Shown here: positions 9,424-18,382 of the stretch, piece by piece | How the letters are laid out: each line of letters starts with the position of its first letter | Numbering within the stretch: the stretch's first letter is position 1 | The notes under the pieces: generated by a model | Database searches by the model: none | The model's input: the letters and a program-made list of their open reading frames with translations, nothing else | Told to the model about the DNA's origin: nothing | Position numbers and translations under genes: made by a program | Source: an uncultured Oligoflexia bacterium | GTDB lineage: Bacteria > Bdellovibrionota > Bacteriovoracia > Bacteriovoracales > Bacteriovoracaceae | DNA length: 64,000 nt | Assembly (NCBI GenBank): GCA_913058265.1 | Contig: CAJXPQ010000013.1 | Coordinates: 29,585-93,584 of the forward strand | Reading direction: 5' to 3'

Positions 9424-10924
9424 AATGCGTCGTACGCTCTACAAAGTTGATTAAGACTTTATTACTGAGGTACTTTTGATATGAACTAATATCTACCTTC
9501 AGGTCTAATTCCCTTTTAGTTGCCATAACAAATGTTTCGAAGCGACCATAGATTTTAATTTGCTTAAAGCCTGAAGCTTGCAATGTATTTAATAGGATAG
9601 CCTGAACTTCTTTTTCTTGATCGTTGTCACTAATATGGAATGGAAAATCAAAAGTGAAGACTCCCTTATTTGAAAGACGGCTTATGACAAGTTGATAAAA
9701 TTCCTTACTATATAGGTTACCCAGTTCAAAGGATGAAGGAAAAGGAAAGTCAGCAACAATAAAATCATACCTCTCGTTAGTATTTCTTAAGTAGGATAGG
9801 GCATCTTGATGAACAATCTCAACAAAGTCTTTAATTTGATTATAGTTATTCATTTGATTCACTAAGGGACCATTTTTAGCTAAATTAATGATCGCCTCAT
9901 CAAGCTCTACTACTTTTAATACTTTGAGCTCAGGCAAGCGACTTAATTCTCGCGCCACACCTAAATCCCCTCCACCAAGAATCAGAACTTTCTTAGGTTT
10001 AATCCCGGTATAAATCAAAGGGAAAAAGCTTATTGTTTGATGATAAATAATTTCAGTATCTGAAAAAAATTGAACTTTGCGATTTAAATATAAGCCCCAA
10101 CGACTATCCTTAGGATTAAATTGGTACATACTAGCAGGTACGATATCTATTTCTTGGTAACGTGATTCAATAGATATGATTTTATCATTTGAAGGTAGAG
10201 AGTCAAAGAGTTTTCCCAAGTTTTGGATTGTTACAATATCATATCCGAGATAGTTTATTTTTTTTACAAGACCTAGATTTGAACTATAAAAAGCAAGAAT
10301 GACGAGAGCACATCCAAAAACAAGTGACTTTACTAAGAGATTGAGCAGGGTCACCTTCAGAATAGACTTAGAAAATATAAAATATACGATAAAATTTAAA
10401 GTGCTTATAATTGCGCACAAGAATAAAATCTTCTCTGAGCTATAGAATATTTCGACAGCAATAATACTTGCAAATAGACTTCCGAAATAATTTAGAAAGA
10501 GAAGTATATTCTCTCTTTCAGGTAGCAAGGTTATTAAAAGAGGTAGCTCCAGTCCTGTTAAAAAGGCAAAAGGAACAAGTAGGATCACCAATAATACAAT
10601 CCATCCATAAGGACCTAGTTGATTCACACTCTCACTAAATAGCTCTGCTAATCCTAATAAAACAGGCATCAGACATATTTTAATAGATAATAAGAATTCA
10701 ACTCGAAAGAAAAGTTTCCAATTGACATTTTTCAGTTTTGAGACGAATAGTGAACTTAATCCTAAAAATAATACAAAGACTGTTAAGGCTCCAACTTGTG
10801 AATAAAGTTCCATTTTACTTAGAAGAGAAATTTTCTTACATATAACAGAATAAACGACGAAAGAATTAAAAGCGACAATCGACGTAACAAAATATATGAA
10901 TCGATTACTGACCAATGAACACAC
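9350..10924 (-). CDS. Membrane-anchored spermidine synthase-like protein (7-TM-type N-terminus plus SpeE domain)
   Basis: KVLILGGGDLGVARELSRLPELKVLKVVELDEAII...FIVADFPFPSSFELGNLYSKEFYQLVISRLSNKGVF. Confidence 0.8.
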   Translation of the reverse strand: MCSLVSNRFIYFVTSIVAFNSFVVYSVICKKISLLSKMELYSQVGALTVFVLFLGLSSLFVSKLKNVNWKLFFRVEFLLSIKICLMPVLLGLAELFSESVNQLGPYGWIVLLVILLVPFAFLTGLELPLLITLLPERENILLFLNYFGSLFASIIAVEIFYSSEKILFLCAIISTLNFIVYFIFSKSILKVTLLNLLVKSLVFGCALVILAFYSSNLGLVKKINYLGYDIVTIQNLGKLFDSLPSNDKIISIESRYQEIDIVPASMYQFNPKDSRWGLYLNRKVQFFSDTEIIYHQTISFFPLIYTGIKPKKVLILGGGDLGVARELSRLPELKVLKVVELDEAIINLAKNGPLVNQMNNYNQIKDFVEIVHQDALSYLRNTNERYDFIVADFPFPSSFELGNLYSKEFYQLVISRLSNKGVFTFDFPFHISDNDQEKEVQAILLNTLQASGFKQIKIYGRFETFVMATKRELDLKVDISSYQKYLSNKVLINFVERTTHYAELYKRSSKIHSLFKPQMEFRIE

Positions 10925-11540
10925 CTTCTATATAGAGCTGTATATTTGGAGCCAACACTACAAAACAGATAGGGACTACAGCGATATAAAGATATTTTCG
11001 ATATTGAATTCCATGCTCTTTGAAGACCAGATAGCAAGCAATACAAAGGTTTAGAAGTGCAATGATCAGGCTTGTATTTAGTAATCCCAAAAAAGGTAAA
11101 AAGAATAAAGGGAAACAGACGCCAGCAAAGCACATACCTAAATAATCACTACCCAGCGTATCTAATTTATTTTCTGACTGACTTATAAGCATTGGAAGCT
11201 CTATTCCAGATAAAATAGCAATCAATATGACTAAGCCATAACTTAGCCACTTGGCGATGATAAATGGAAAATAATCAATAAATACAAAGGGAAGAAAAAC
11301 CGATGTAGCGCCAAAAAAACTTAATAAGAACTCAACATGGAATAGTTTAATCTTTTTAATTTCTTTTACTTTAAACTCATAAAGAAGAGCACCGAATCCT
11401 AAAAAAAAAATAAATAATCCAGTCGTAATAATATATTGTTCGACTAGTTGACCAAAAAGAATTGTAAAAACATGGGAAAGACAAAACTCATAGCTTAAGC
11501 TAGCGAAAGCTAAGGTAAAGGTAAGGATTCGATGATACAT
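10905..11540 (-). CDS. Membrane protein resembling the TM half-module of membrane spermidine synthases
   Basis: MYHRILTFTLAFASLSYEFCLSHVFTILFG...GIELPMLISQSENKLDTLGSDYLGMCFAGVCFPLFFLPFLGLLNTSLIIALLN; start overlaps the preceding stop as TAATG. Confidence 0.65.
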   Translation of the reverse strand: MYHRILTFTLAFASLSYEFCLSHVFTILFGQLVEQYIITTGLFIFFLGFGALLYEFKVKEIKKIKLFHVEFLLSFFGATSVFLPFVFIDYFPFIIAKWLSYGLVILIAILSGIELPMLISQSENKLDTLGSDYLGMCFAGVCFPLFFLPFLGLLNTSLIIALLNLCIACYLVFKEHGIQYRKYLYIAVVPICFVVLAPNIQLYIEGVFIGQ

Positions 11541-12733
11541 TATGGGATGAAACCACCACCACCGCCCCAACTACTAGGGTCAAAACATGAATTATCACAA
11601 CCATCACCATTTGAATCAATTGGATACTGCCCACTAGGACAACTTATATCTGAAGTACACGTTACAGTTGTATCTCGAGATGCAATACCAACATCACCTG
11701 AGTTTGGATCGATATAGGCAGTCCCGTCTCCAGCTCCATAGCATTTCACACAATTAAAGAATGCCTGACTTTCAAACTTATAACACTTTGCTTTACCACA
11801 TGTTGAGTTCATTGGTTTGGTAAAATGCCCTGCTCTTACTTCTTCAAAACCGGCACGACAATTAAAACCACCTGTTTCTGGGTTTCTATAATCACCGCCC
11901 TGGGAAAAAGAGCCACCAAAAACACAATAACTATGTTCTTCAATTGGCGTACACTCTACAGTATCTTCATTAAACTCCATCGTTAAAACAATATTCCCAT
12001 CACGATCAAAAGAGTTCGTGGCTTCACATGCCCCTCTCAGTGCAGATGAGACTGCACTTCCTACATCACTAAAACATCGATCGACTTGATTTGCAGGTAC
12101 GATTGGAAATTCAGCAGGGTTTGGACTTGCTCCTGTTCCTACGAAAGCTTTAACTGTTACGAATCGATTAATTTGTCTTTCGCCTGTAGGGTCATTAGCA
12201 ACCTTTCTCTTGGCAAATAAAAACTTCAGTCTAATATCGGCAGGTTTTCTTGTTTTTCCTGCTGGAGTATCAACTGTCTCAAAGCCAACAACATCCATTT
12301 GTAGTAATTTTAACCTGCCTCCTAAAAACTCAGTCACATCAGATTCAAAATATGTTTTAGTGTCTATAATATTACCGTCTTCATCCTTAGAGAAGCGAAC
12401 AATCGGACCAAATGGAACAGGAGTGTCCTCTGTAGCATTTACTAAGTTCCCCCCAGGGATTGAAGCAAGAGTATCAACACATGTATCAGAGCTTAAAAAG
12501 AATTGTTGCAGCTGATTTGTGACTTGTAACATTTCCATCGTGTACATAGATTCAACGCTTGCATCTTTGCTCATTTTAGATATCTGCATAAATCCAATCG
12601 CTACCGCACCCATCATTCCCATAGCTACGATAACTTCAATCAGAGAAAATCCACTTTGAACCACTTTACTTTTCCTACCAAAAGATAGAAATTTGAAGAA
12701 TGAATAGTATTTATTTAATTTTAAGTCTTTCAT
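11540..12733 (-). CDS. Type IV prepilin/pseudopilin-like protein with large Cys-rich C-terminus
   Basis: QSGFSLIEVIVAMGMMGAVAIGFMQISKM (prepilin GFxxxE site); Cys-rich C-terminus; ends SWGGGGGFIP. Confidence 0.85.
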   Translation of the reverse strand: MKDLKLNKYYSFFKFLSFGRKSKVVQSGFSLIEVIVAMGMMGAVAIGFMQISKMSKDASVESMYTMEMLQVTNQLQQFFLSSDTCVDTLASIPGGNLVNATEDTPVPFGPIVRFSKDEDGNIIDTKTYFESDVTEFLGGRLKLLQMDVVGFETVDTPAGKTRKPADIRLKFLFAKRKVANDPTGERQINRFVTVKAFVGTGASPNPAEFPIVPANQVDRCFSDVGSAVSSALRGACEATNSFDRDGNIVLTMEFNEDTVECTPIEEHSYCVFGGSFSQGGDYRNPETGGFNCRAGFEEVRAGHFTKPMNSTCGKAKCYKFESQAFFNCVKCYGAGDGTAYIDPNSGDVGIASRDTTVTCTSDISCPSGQYPIDSNGDGCDNSCFDPSSWGGGGGFIP

Positions 12734-13251
12734 TTATCATCATCCCATTAAAGAGCTTTGGGTCTCCCCATTTTAGTCAACTAAATCCAAAGCTTCAGCA
12801 GTTATTCTGGCAACGGTATACAAGTTGGTCTGTAAATCATTTTACCACAATTACACCAAAACCTGCTTCAAATGACTATGTTTTTTCTGGTCATAAAGAG
12901 TTAAAAATAAGTACGATACTCTTTCCCTTAAATAAACTTAAGAATGAGGGCCTATACCTTCTCTGTACTTTAGAAAAAAATACTGAGATATGCATGGATA
13001 TGGAGTTTACCTGGGAGCCTACGCAGTGCCCAAAAAAATTGACAATTCTAGGCAATAGTACTTATCCATCTCCCCCTGATAAATGCTTTAAGACAGAGGA
13101 TTATATAAAAGTTGAACTAAACTCTCCTAGACCTATCCTCTTTGATAAGATTGCAAAATATATCGTAAATTTACATACAAGTGAATTTAGTCTTCCACCA
13201 AGTGGACTCATCTGGAAACAAGACAAAACTCAATTTTACCTCTATTATTAA
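12700..13251 (+). CDS. Putative secreted protein of unknown function
   Basis: N-terminal hydrophobic signal-like MNSIYLILSLSFIIIPLKSFGS; four Cys in the mature region. Confidence 0.6.
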   Translation: MNSIYLILSLSFIIIPLKSFGSPHFSQLNPKLQQLFWQRYTSWSVNHFTTITPKPASNDYVFSGHKELKISTILFPLNKLKNEGLYLLCTLEKNTEICMDMEFTWEPTQCPKKLTILGNSTYPSPPDKCFKTEDYIKVELNSPRPILFDKIAKYIVNLHTSEFSLPPSGLIWKQDKTQFYLYY

Positions 13252-13267
13252 TTTATAAAGGAAAAAT

Positions 13268-14080
13268 ATGAATAGCAATGAAATATTAGAGCAACTAAAA
13301 GCCTTAAAAGATCGAATAGAATCCTATATCAAAACAAATAAGAAAAAGAGCAACCTCATTGGGATAGTATTCGTCCTACTTAGTTGTACTTTTATGTTCT
13401 TCTTACCTCATCTTATTGGAACAGGAAACTCACCTAAAGAGATTAAAAATATCAGAAAATCATTTCCAAAACAAATACCAAGTCCTAATTCGAAGCCAGC
13501 AATAAAAAGCGAAGTAACTGAAAAAAGACCCAATCAGAGTGGCCAAAAAAACTTAGAAGATGAAAAAAGACCACAAGGAAAGGTTCCATTAGAAAAGCTA
13601 CCTACATCAAAAAAACATAAGATATTAAAAAGCATCGAATCAAAAATACAACTTGCTAATTTCATCAAAGAGACAAAAGTAATTCCTCTCGCCCCTAAAG
13701 GTTACAAGACAAAGGTCTTCCAAGAGAGTCATAAGAACGTTAATGCATTTTCTGCATTTCACCCTAGAAAAGATGTTGAAATTAATACTGTTGTATCCCA
13801 AGTTCCACTTGATGAAGAAGATCTTGAAAATGCAGCATTTGAAATTGTTAATATCTCAGGGGATGAATTTTATCCTGTAAAAGATCATAAACTCTCACAT
13901 CCTAAATTGGAAAAGATTGTTGTCTTTGAGTATGATGATGAAAACCCAATTTATGCCGTTCATGCAAAAATAAAGAATAGCACGAAGGAAGTTTTAATTA
14001 CTGTTCATGGTAAAGGATCTGATATGAAGTCGGAGCTAGAAGCAATTAAACGAGAATTCTCTAAGATGGAAATTAAATAA
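13268..14080 (+). CDS. Single-TM protein with long basic/proline linker, unknown function
   Basis: TM KSNLIGIVFVLLSCTFMFFLPHL after a short cytoplasmic helix; SD-like aggaaa upstream. Confidence 0.6.
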   Translation: MNSNEILEQLKALKDRIESYIKTNKKKSNLIGIVFVLLSCTFMFFLPHLIGTGNSPKEIKNIRKSFPKQIPSPNSKPAIKSEVTEKRPNQSGQKNLEDEKRPQGKVPLEKLPTSKKHKILKSIESKIQLANFIKETKVIPLAPKGYKTKVFQESHKNVNAFSAFHPRKDVEINTVVSQVPLDEEDLENAAFEIVNISGDEFYPVKDHKLSHPKLEKIVVFEYDDENPIYAVHAKIKNSTKEVLITVHGKGSDMKSELEAIKREFSKMEIK

Positions 14081-14084
14081 TAGA

Positions 14085-15050
14085 TTGAAACCAGCAAACG
14101 GCCTCATTATAAATTCAAATGTTGATCTTATTTGGTTCTTAGTCCCAGGCCTATTCGTCACTGTCTTTTTCCATCTCACAAATACAGAACTATCAAATGC
14201 AATGACCTTATTTCTGCTGCTCGTTATAGATAATGGACACGTGTACACGACTTTCTTAAGATCACTCTATGAGCCCAATAAATTTACTGATCATCTTAAG
14301 AAATACTATCTCTTTATTTTTTGCTTTATCTCCATAGGCGCAGCGATACACTTCACGAGTCCGCTTTTCCTCTGGCGCTTTGCATTCTATGCAACAGTCT
14401 TTCACTATATAAAACAAAATATTGGTATTTTAAAACTCCTTTTGCCAAAGGATGACAAGAAAGACTCTATAAATATTTATACGCTCTACATCTTGCAATT
14501 AATTGCTGTCTTTGGAATACACTTAAAACCAGATGCAAAGATAGAATACTATAGTGCAAATGATATTTGGAATTTTGAGAATGAAGTACTTTTCAATTAC
14601 ACGATTATTCTATATTCCATCATCGTACTTCTTTATCTACTTTATTTATGCCAACAACTTAAACTGAATAAAGATCTACTTCCTGGACACTTCTTCGTCC
14701 TAGTTACAGCAATTTTATTTTCTCTTTACTCTATAAGTGGGCTTAATCTAAATCACTACCTGCTGGCACTAATTGCATCCCACGGTATTCCCTATATGTT
14801 TCTCATAAAAGGAAAGTTGAAGAGTCGTATTCCTTACCTTAATATTATCACCGTGTTTACCGTTGCTCTTGTCTTTGGATTCCTTGAGAATTACTATGAA
14901 GATAACTTCATCAATTTTTCGAATGAAACAAGTAAGAGTCTCATGAACTCGCTATTTTCAACACTTCTTCTTGTCCCGCTTTTTTCACATTTTTTCTTTG
15001 ATACTTATATTTGGAAATGGGACTCAAAAGAAGTGCTACTTACTGATTAA
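14085..15050 (+). CDS. Polytopic integral membrane protein, unknown function
   Basis: Multiple TM segments; polar motif DNGHVYTTFLRSLYEPNKF; starts 5 nt after the previous gene. Confidence 0.6.
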   Translation: MKPANGLIINSNVDLIWFLVPGLFVTVFFHLTNTELSNAMTLFLLLVIDNGHVYTTFLRSLYEPNKFTDHLKKYYLFIFCFISIGAAIHFTSPLFLWRFAFYATVFHYIKQNIGILKLLLPKDDKKDSINIYTLYILQLIAVFGIHLKPDAKIEYYSANDIWNFENEVLFNYTIILYSIIVLLYLLYLCQQLKLNKDLLPGHFFVLVTAILFSLYSISGLNLNHYLLALIASHGIPYMFLIKGKLKSRIPYLNIITVFTVALVFGFLENYYEDNFINFSNETSKSLMNSLFSTLLLVPLFSHFFFDTYIWKWDSKEVLLTD

Positions 15051-15193
15051 TTTAGCTGCTTAATCAAACTCCCCATTTCCTTATCAGATAACTTAAAAGG
15101 CCATGGTGGCATCTGCTTTTCTTTTACTAAGTGCATGATGGTACCTGCTTGCTGCTTTACGAGTCCAGATCGTCCTAAAAGACTATTCTCCCT
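15047..15193 (-). pseudogene. Remnant of cytochrome c C-terminal region (no CXXCH)
   Basis: Minus-strand frame: RENSLLGRSGLVKQQAGTIMHLVKEKQMPPWPFKLSDKEMGSLIKQLN*; MPPWP...LSDKE..SLIKQL is cytochrome c-like; upstream frame closed by TAG at 15194-15196. Confidence 0.45.
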
Positions 15194-15253
15194 CTACACA
15201 CCTATGTTTATACTGAATTAAAAGGTAACTCTAGAAATTTTCTCTAGAAGACT

Positions 15254-16030
15254 TTAATACAAATGGTAAACTTCGCGCATTTCATCGTATAAGAATTTCA
15301 TTTTTTGATCAATCTCAGGGTGATTAATATCTTCTTGATGGTAAACAAATCTTTCTGGTCCAAATTGCTTGGCCATAAGTTTCGTCTGCCAGATATTATC
15401 ACGTGGCATATTTAAGTCTGAATGAAACTCGAAGTCTTTCATGACTTCAGGAGAGATAAAGTCTTGGATGGAGTTAAAGTACTCATCATTATAAATCTTT
15501 TTTCCACTTTCTTGTCTTGTGTAACCACGAACGACGTAATCGATATAAACAACATCACATTCAAATGATTCAAATAAATAATTAATTGCACTTAACGGAA
15601 TAATATCTCCACAAGTGGCAATATCAAAGTCGACTCTATAAGTACAAATACCGTTTGGCGCTGAAGCATCAGGATAAGTATGACTTGTGAGGTGTGACTT
15701 TGTAAGGTGAGACTTCACAGCAGAACCCTGGGAAACTGTTTCCCATTTCCCGCCTTGAGTATCACTCATTAAAGTCATTGTTGAGGCACCGACAGGGTCA
15801 TAATCCATTTTAGATTCAGAAATAATATCTGAGTCTATCATTTCGCAAATTTTTCTAGAGATTTTTAAAATTTTATCGGAGTTATACTTCTTATCAATCC
15901 AGTTTATATATTCTTCTTTTTGCTTATCATCGAAAGTGATACAAAAATCATATAAATTAAAAGAGAGTATTTTTGTTAAATTGTTAAAACCCGATAACTT
16001 TATCTTTTCTGCGGATGAAACGAATGCCAT
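15254..16030 (-). CDS. speD: S-adenosylmethionine decarboxylase proenzyme (E. coli-type)
   Basis: KSHLTKSHLTSHTYPD (KSHxxxHTYPE autocleavage motif), CTYRVDFDIATCGDIIPLSAINYLFESFECDVVYIDYVVRGYTR. Confidence 0.9.
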   Translation of the reverse strand: MAFVSSAEKIKLSGFNNLTKILSFNLYDFCITFDDKQKEEYINWIDKKYNSDKILKISRKICEMIDSDIISESKMDYDPVGASTMTLMSDTQGGKWETVSQGSAVKSHLTKSHLTSHTYPDASAPNGICTYRVDFDIATCGDIIPLSAINYLFESFECDVVYIDYVVRGYTRQESGKKIYNDEYFNSIQDFISPEVMKDFEFHSDLNMPRDNIWQTKLMAKQFGPERFVYHQEDINHPEIDQKMKFLYDEMREVYHLY

Positions 16031-16045
16031 TGACCTAAACCTCAA

Positions 16046-16075
16046 TAAAAAGGGGAACCATATAATGATTCCCCT
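16046..16075 (-). terminator. Intrinsic terminator downstream of mdh
   Basis: 7-bp perfect stem aggggaa(16051-16057)/ttcccct(16069-16075), followed on the minus strand by a T-run (rc of aaaaa). Confidence 0.75.
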
Positions 16076-16091
16076 GATAAAATATTACTAA

Positions 16092-17078
16092 TTAAATTAA
16101 ACCTAACTCTCTAACAGTATTTCTTTCTGTGTTTAATTCTTCTAAGGTCTTTTTAAACTTATCAGACCCAAAATCATTATGAGTTTGTCCTTCTACAACC
16201 ATTAGCTTCCCACCTTCAACTCTACATGGATAAGAGAAGATTAAACCTTCATCAACTCCGTATTGACCATTTGAGGCAAGACACATAGAAAATGTTTCTC
16301 CAGCGGGAGTATCGTGAGTTAAGTTATATACTCCATCAACACAAGCATTAGCAGCTGAAGCAGCTGAACTTGCACCTCTTGCTTTAATAATTGCAGCTCC
16401 ACGTTTCTGTACAGTTGTAATAAAGTCACCTTGAAGCCATTCAGTATCTGTAATAACTTCGGCAGCTGACTTACCACCAATTTTTGTATTATAAAAATCT
16501 GGGTATTGAGTTGCTGAGTGATTACCCCAGATTGTGATATTTGTTACTTCTGTAACATCTACACCAGCTTTTTGAGCTAGCTGAGATTTAGCACGCTTCT
16601 CATCAAGAGTAGTCATGGCAAAGAATCTCTCTTTTGGAAGCCCTGAGGACTCCATAGCAATTAAACAGTTTGTATTACATGGGTTTCCAACGACAAAAAG
16701 CTTACAGTCGTCAGCACCGTGTGCGGCCATTGCTTTACCTAGTGGTCCAAAGATTCCACCGTTAACTTTTAAAAGATCTGCTCTCTCCATTCCATCTTTT
16801 CTAGGAACAGCACCGATTGCTAGAATCCAGTTAGCACCCTTAAAGGCCACATCCATTTTATCAGTACAAACAATATTCTTTAAAAGAGGAAAGGCACAAT
16901 CATCTAGTTCCATCTTTACACCTTCAAGTGCTCCAAGCGCCTGAGGTAATTCTAATAATTGAAGCTCAACTTCAGTATCAGTTCCAAACATTTGTCCTGA
17001 AGCGATTCTGAAAAGGATTGCATAACCAATTTGTCCAGCAGGACCTGTCACTGCAACTTTAACTCTTTTATTTGCCAT
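16092..17078 (-). CDS. mdh: Malate dehydrogenase
   Basis: [27 protein letters not shown]...[16 protein letters not shown]...[12 protein letters not shown]...[12 protein letters not shown]. Confidence 0.97.
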   Translation of the reverse strand: MANKRVKVAVTGPAGQIGYAILFRIASGQMFGTDTEVELQLLELPQALGALEGVKMELDDCAFPLLKNIVCTDKMDVAFKGANWILAIGAVPRKDGMERADLLKVNGGIFGPLGKAMAAHGADDCKLFVVGNPCNTNCLIAMESSGLPKERFFAMTTLDEKRAKSQLAQKAGVDVTEVTNITIWGNHSATQYPDFYNTKIGGKSAAEVITDTEWLQGDFITTVQKRGAAIIKARGASSAASAANACVDGVYNLTHDTPAGETFSMCLASNGQYGVDEGLIFSYPCRVEGGKLMVVEGQTHNDFGSDKFKKTLEELNTERNTVRELGLI

Positions 17079-17227
17079 TTTAATTCTCCTTTAATGTTAT
17101 ATACCGAGTGATTATAAGGGATTTAGCCCTTTTAGTCTATGGGACAAAACCGGCAGATTGATCATAGACAATAAATATAATCAAGCATATGATGACCATA
17201 TAACAAAGCTTTAAGGAGCAAAGTGTC

Positions 17228-17827
17228 ATGACTGACTCAGCAACAGGTAATAAGCCAAAACCAAACAATAACAAACGTCGCAACAATAACAGAAGACGTA
17301 ATCATAATAAAAAGCCTGGTAACAACAATAACAATAACGCTGTTAAGGCCGATGGTGCCAACAAGCCTGCAAACTCTAACAAAAAAAATTATTCGAAAAA
17401 TCGAAGACCAAAGAGCTTAACGCCTTCAAGAATTATGCAGAAATATGACAATCTCATGGAGCAGTACATTACTGCCAGAGGTAAGTTCTACAATATGTTT
17501 GGAAGAAACTCACAGAAACAATTAGGTAAAACTGAGAAAAATTACCAAACATCTCTCCATAATCTAAGAAAGTACGAAGTAACTCTACAAGAAGACTGGC
17601 AGCGTGAAGTTTTACAAAATAAAATTAATGGTCTTCCTGAAGACCTACAGTACTCTACCGAGCACAATCTAGATCCAAAAGGTGATGTAGTAAGTCACTT
17701 AGGTGAATTCGATGACATCCACTTACTCCCAGATCAAAAATCTGAGAACTGGTCAGAAGATACTGAAGAGTCTCAAGGAACAATAGAAGACTATCAGCGT
17801 TATAAAGACGGATATACTCCACAATAA
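17228..17827 (+). CDS. Asn/Lys/Arg-rich low-complexity basic N-terminus plus helical/acidic C-terminus; unknown
   Basis: NNNKRRNNNRRRNHNKKPGNNNNNN...RPKSLTPSRIMQKYDNLMEQYITARGKFYNMFGR. Confidence 0.7.
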   Translation: MTDSATGNKPKPNNNKRRNNNRRRNHNKKPGNNNNNNAVKADGANKPANSNKKNYSKNRRPKSLTPSRIMQKYDNLMEQYITARGKFYNMFGRNSQKQLGKTEKNYQTSLHNLRKYEVTLQEDWQREVLQNKINGLPEDLQYSTEHNLDPKGDVVSHLGEFDDIHLLPDQKSENWSEDTEESQGTIEDYQRYKDGYTPQ

Positions 17828-17850
17828 AAAAGCCTGCTTATTTAGCAGGC
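17826..17850. terminator. Intrinsic terminator (stronger on minus strand) between convergent genes
   Basis: gcctgc(17832-17837)...gcaggc(17845-17850); A-run at 17826-17831 becomes T-run on minus strand. Confidence 0.75.
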
Positions 17851-17873
17851 ACATATTTTAATTTAAATTATAA

Positions 17874-18254
17874 TTAAGAATTCGAACACATTTTGAAACT
17901 AGCTTCAACTCCAGAGTATTCTGTTTGAGATGTTTGCGTATCACTAGATGTGTCATTGTCGTTAGTTCGTAAAGTTTTTACTTCAGCATTTTGTTCAACA
18001 CTTAGGTAATTGTTTAGTGTTTCGTCATGGTCAGCAAGAATAGCGTCCTTAAGGTCTTGAGGCTCAATATTAAGAACTTCTGACACTCTTGTTAACATCT
18101 TCAAAGGGATATTACATAATGCCCTCTCCACGTTCGAAATAAACTGTCCATTTTTGTATCCTAATAAATTAGATAGCTCAGACTGAGAATAATTTTTTGG
18201 GTGCTGTAATCTTTTTGTGCGAATTAACTTAGCAATGTTTTTGAAACAACGCAT
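17874..18254 (-). CDS. XRE-type helix-turn-helix transcriptional regulator
   Basis: LIRTKRLQHPKNYSQSELSNLLGYKNGQFISNVERALCNIPLKMLTRVSEVLNI. Confidence 0.8.
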   Translation of the reverse strand: MRCFKNIAKLIRTKRLQHPKNYSQSELSNLLGYKNGQFISNVERALCNIPLKMLTRVSEVLNIEPQDLKDAILADHDETLNNYLSVEQNAEVKTLRTNDNDTSSDTQTSQTEYSGVEASFKMCSNS

Positions 18255-18382
18255 GACATCTCCTACTTCGAATTTGGTTTTTTAATATTAATCATTTTTT
18301 CCGGAATGTCTTTAACAATCTTGAAAAAAACTATAAAACAATAGTGCCAAACTTTTGTAAAAAAAAACATATGAGGAAAATA

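Noticed and set aside
10819-11133. 104-aa Cys/Leu-rich minus-strand ORF
   Set aside because: Alternate frame within the two TM-protein genes; hydrophobicity is a frame artefact.
15690-15720. KSHLTKSHLT apparent tandem duplication in SpeD
   Set aside because: Aligns with the normal SpeD context (VVAHLDKSHxxxHTYPE as in E. coli), so it is family sequence rather than a new duplication.
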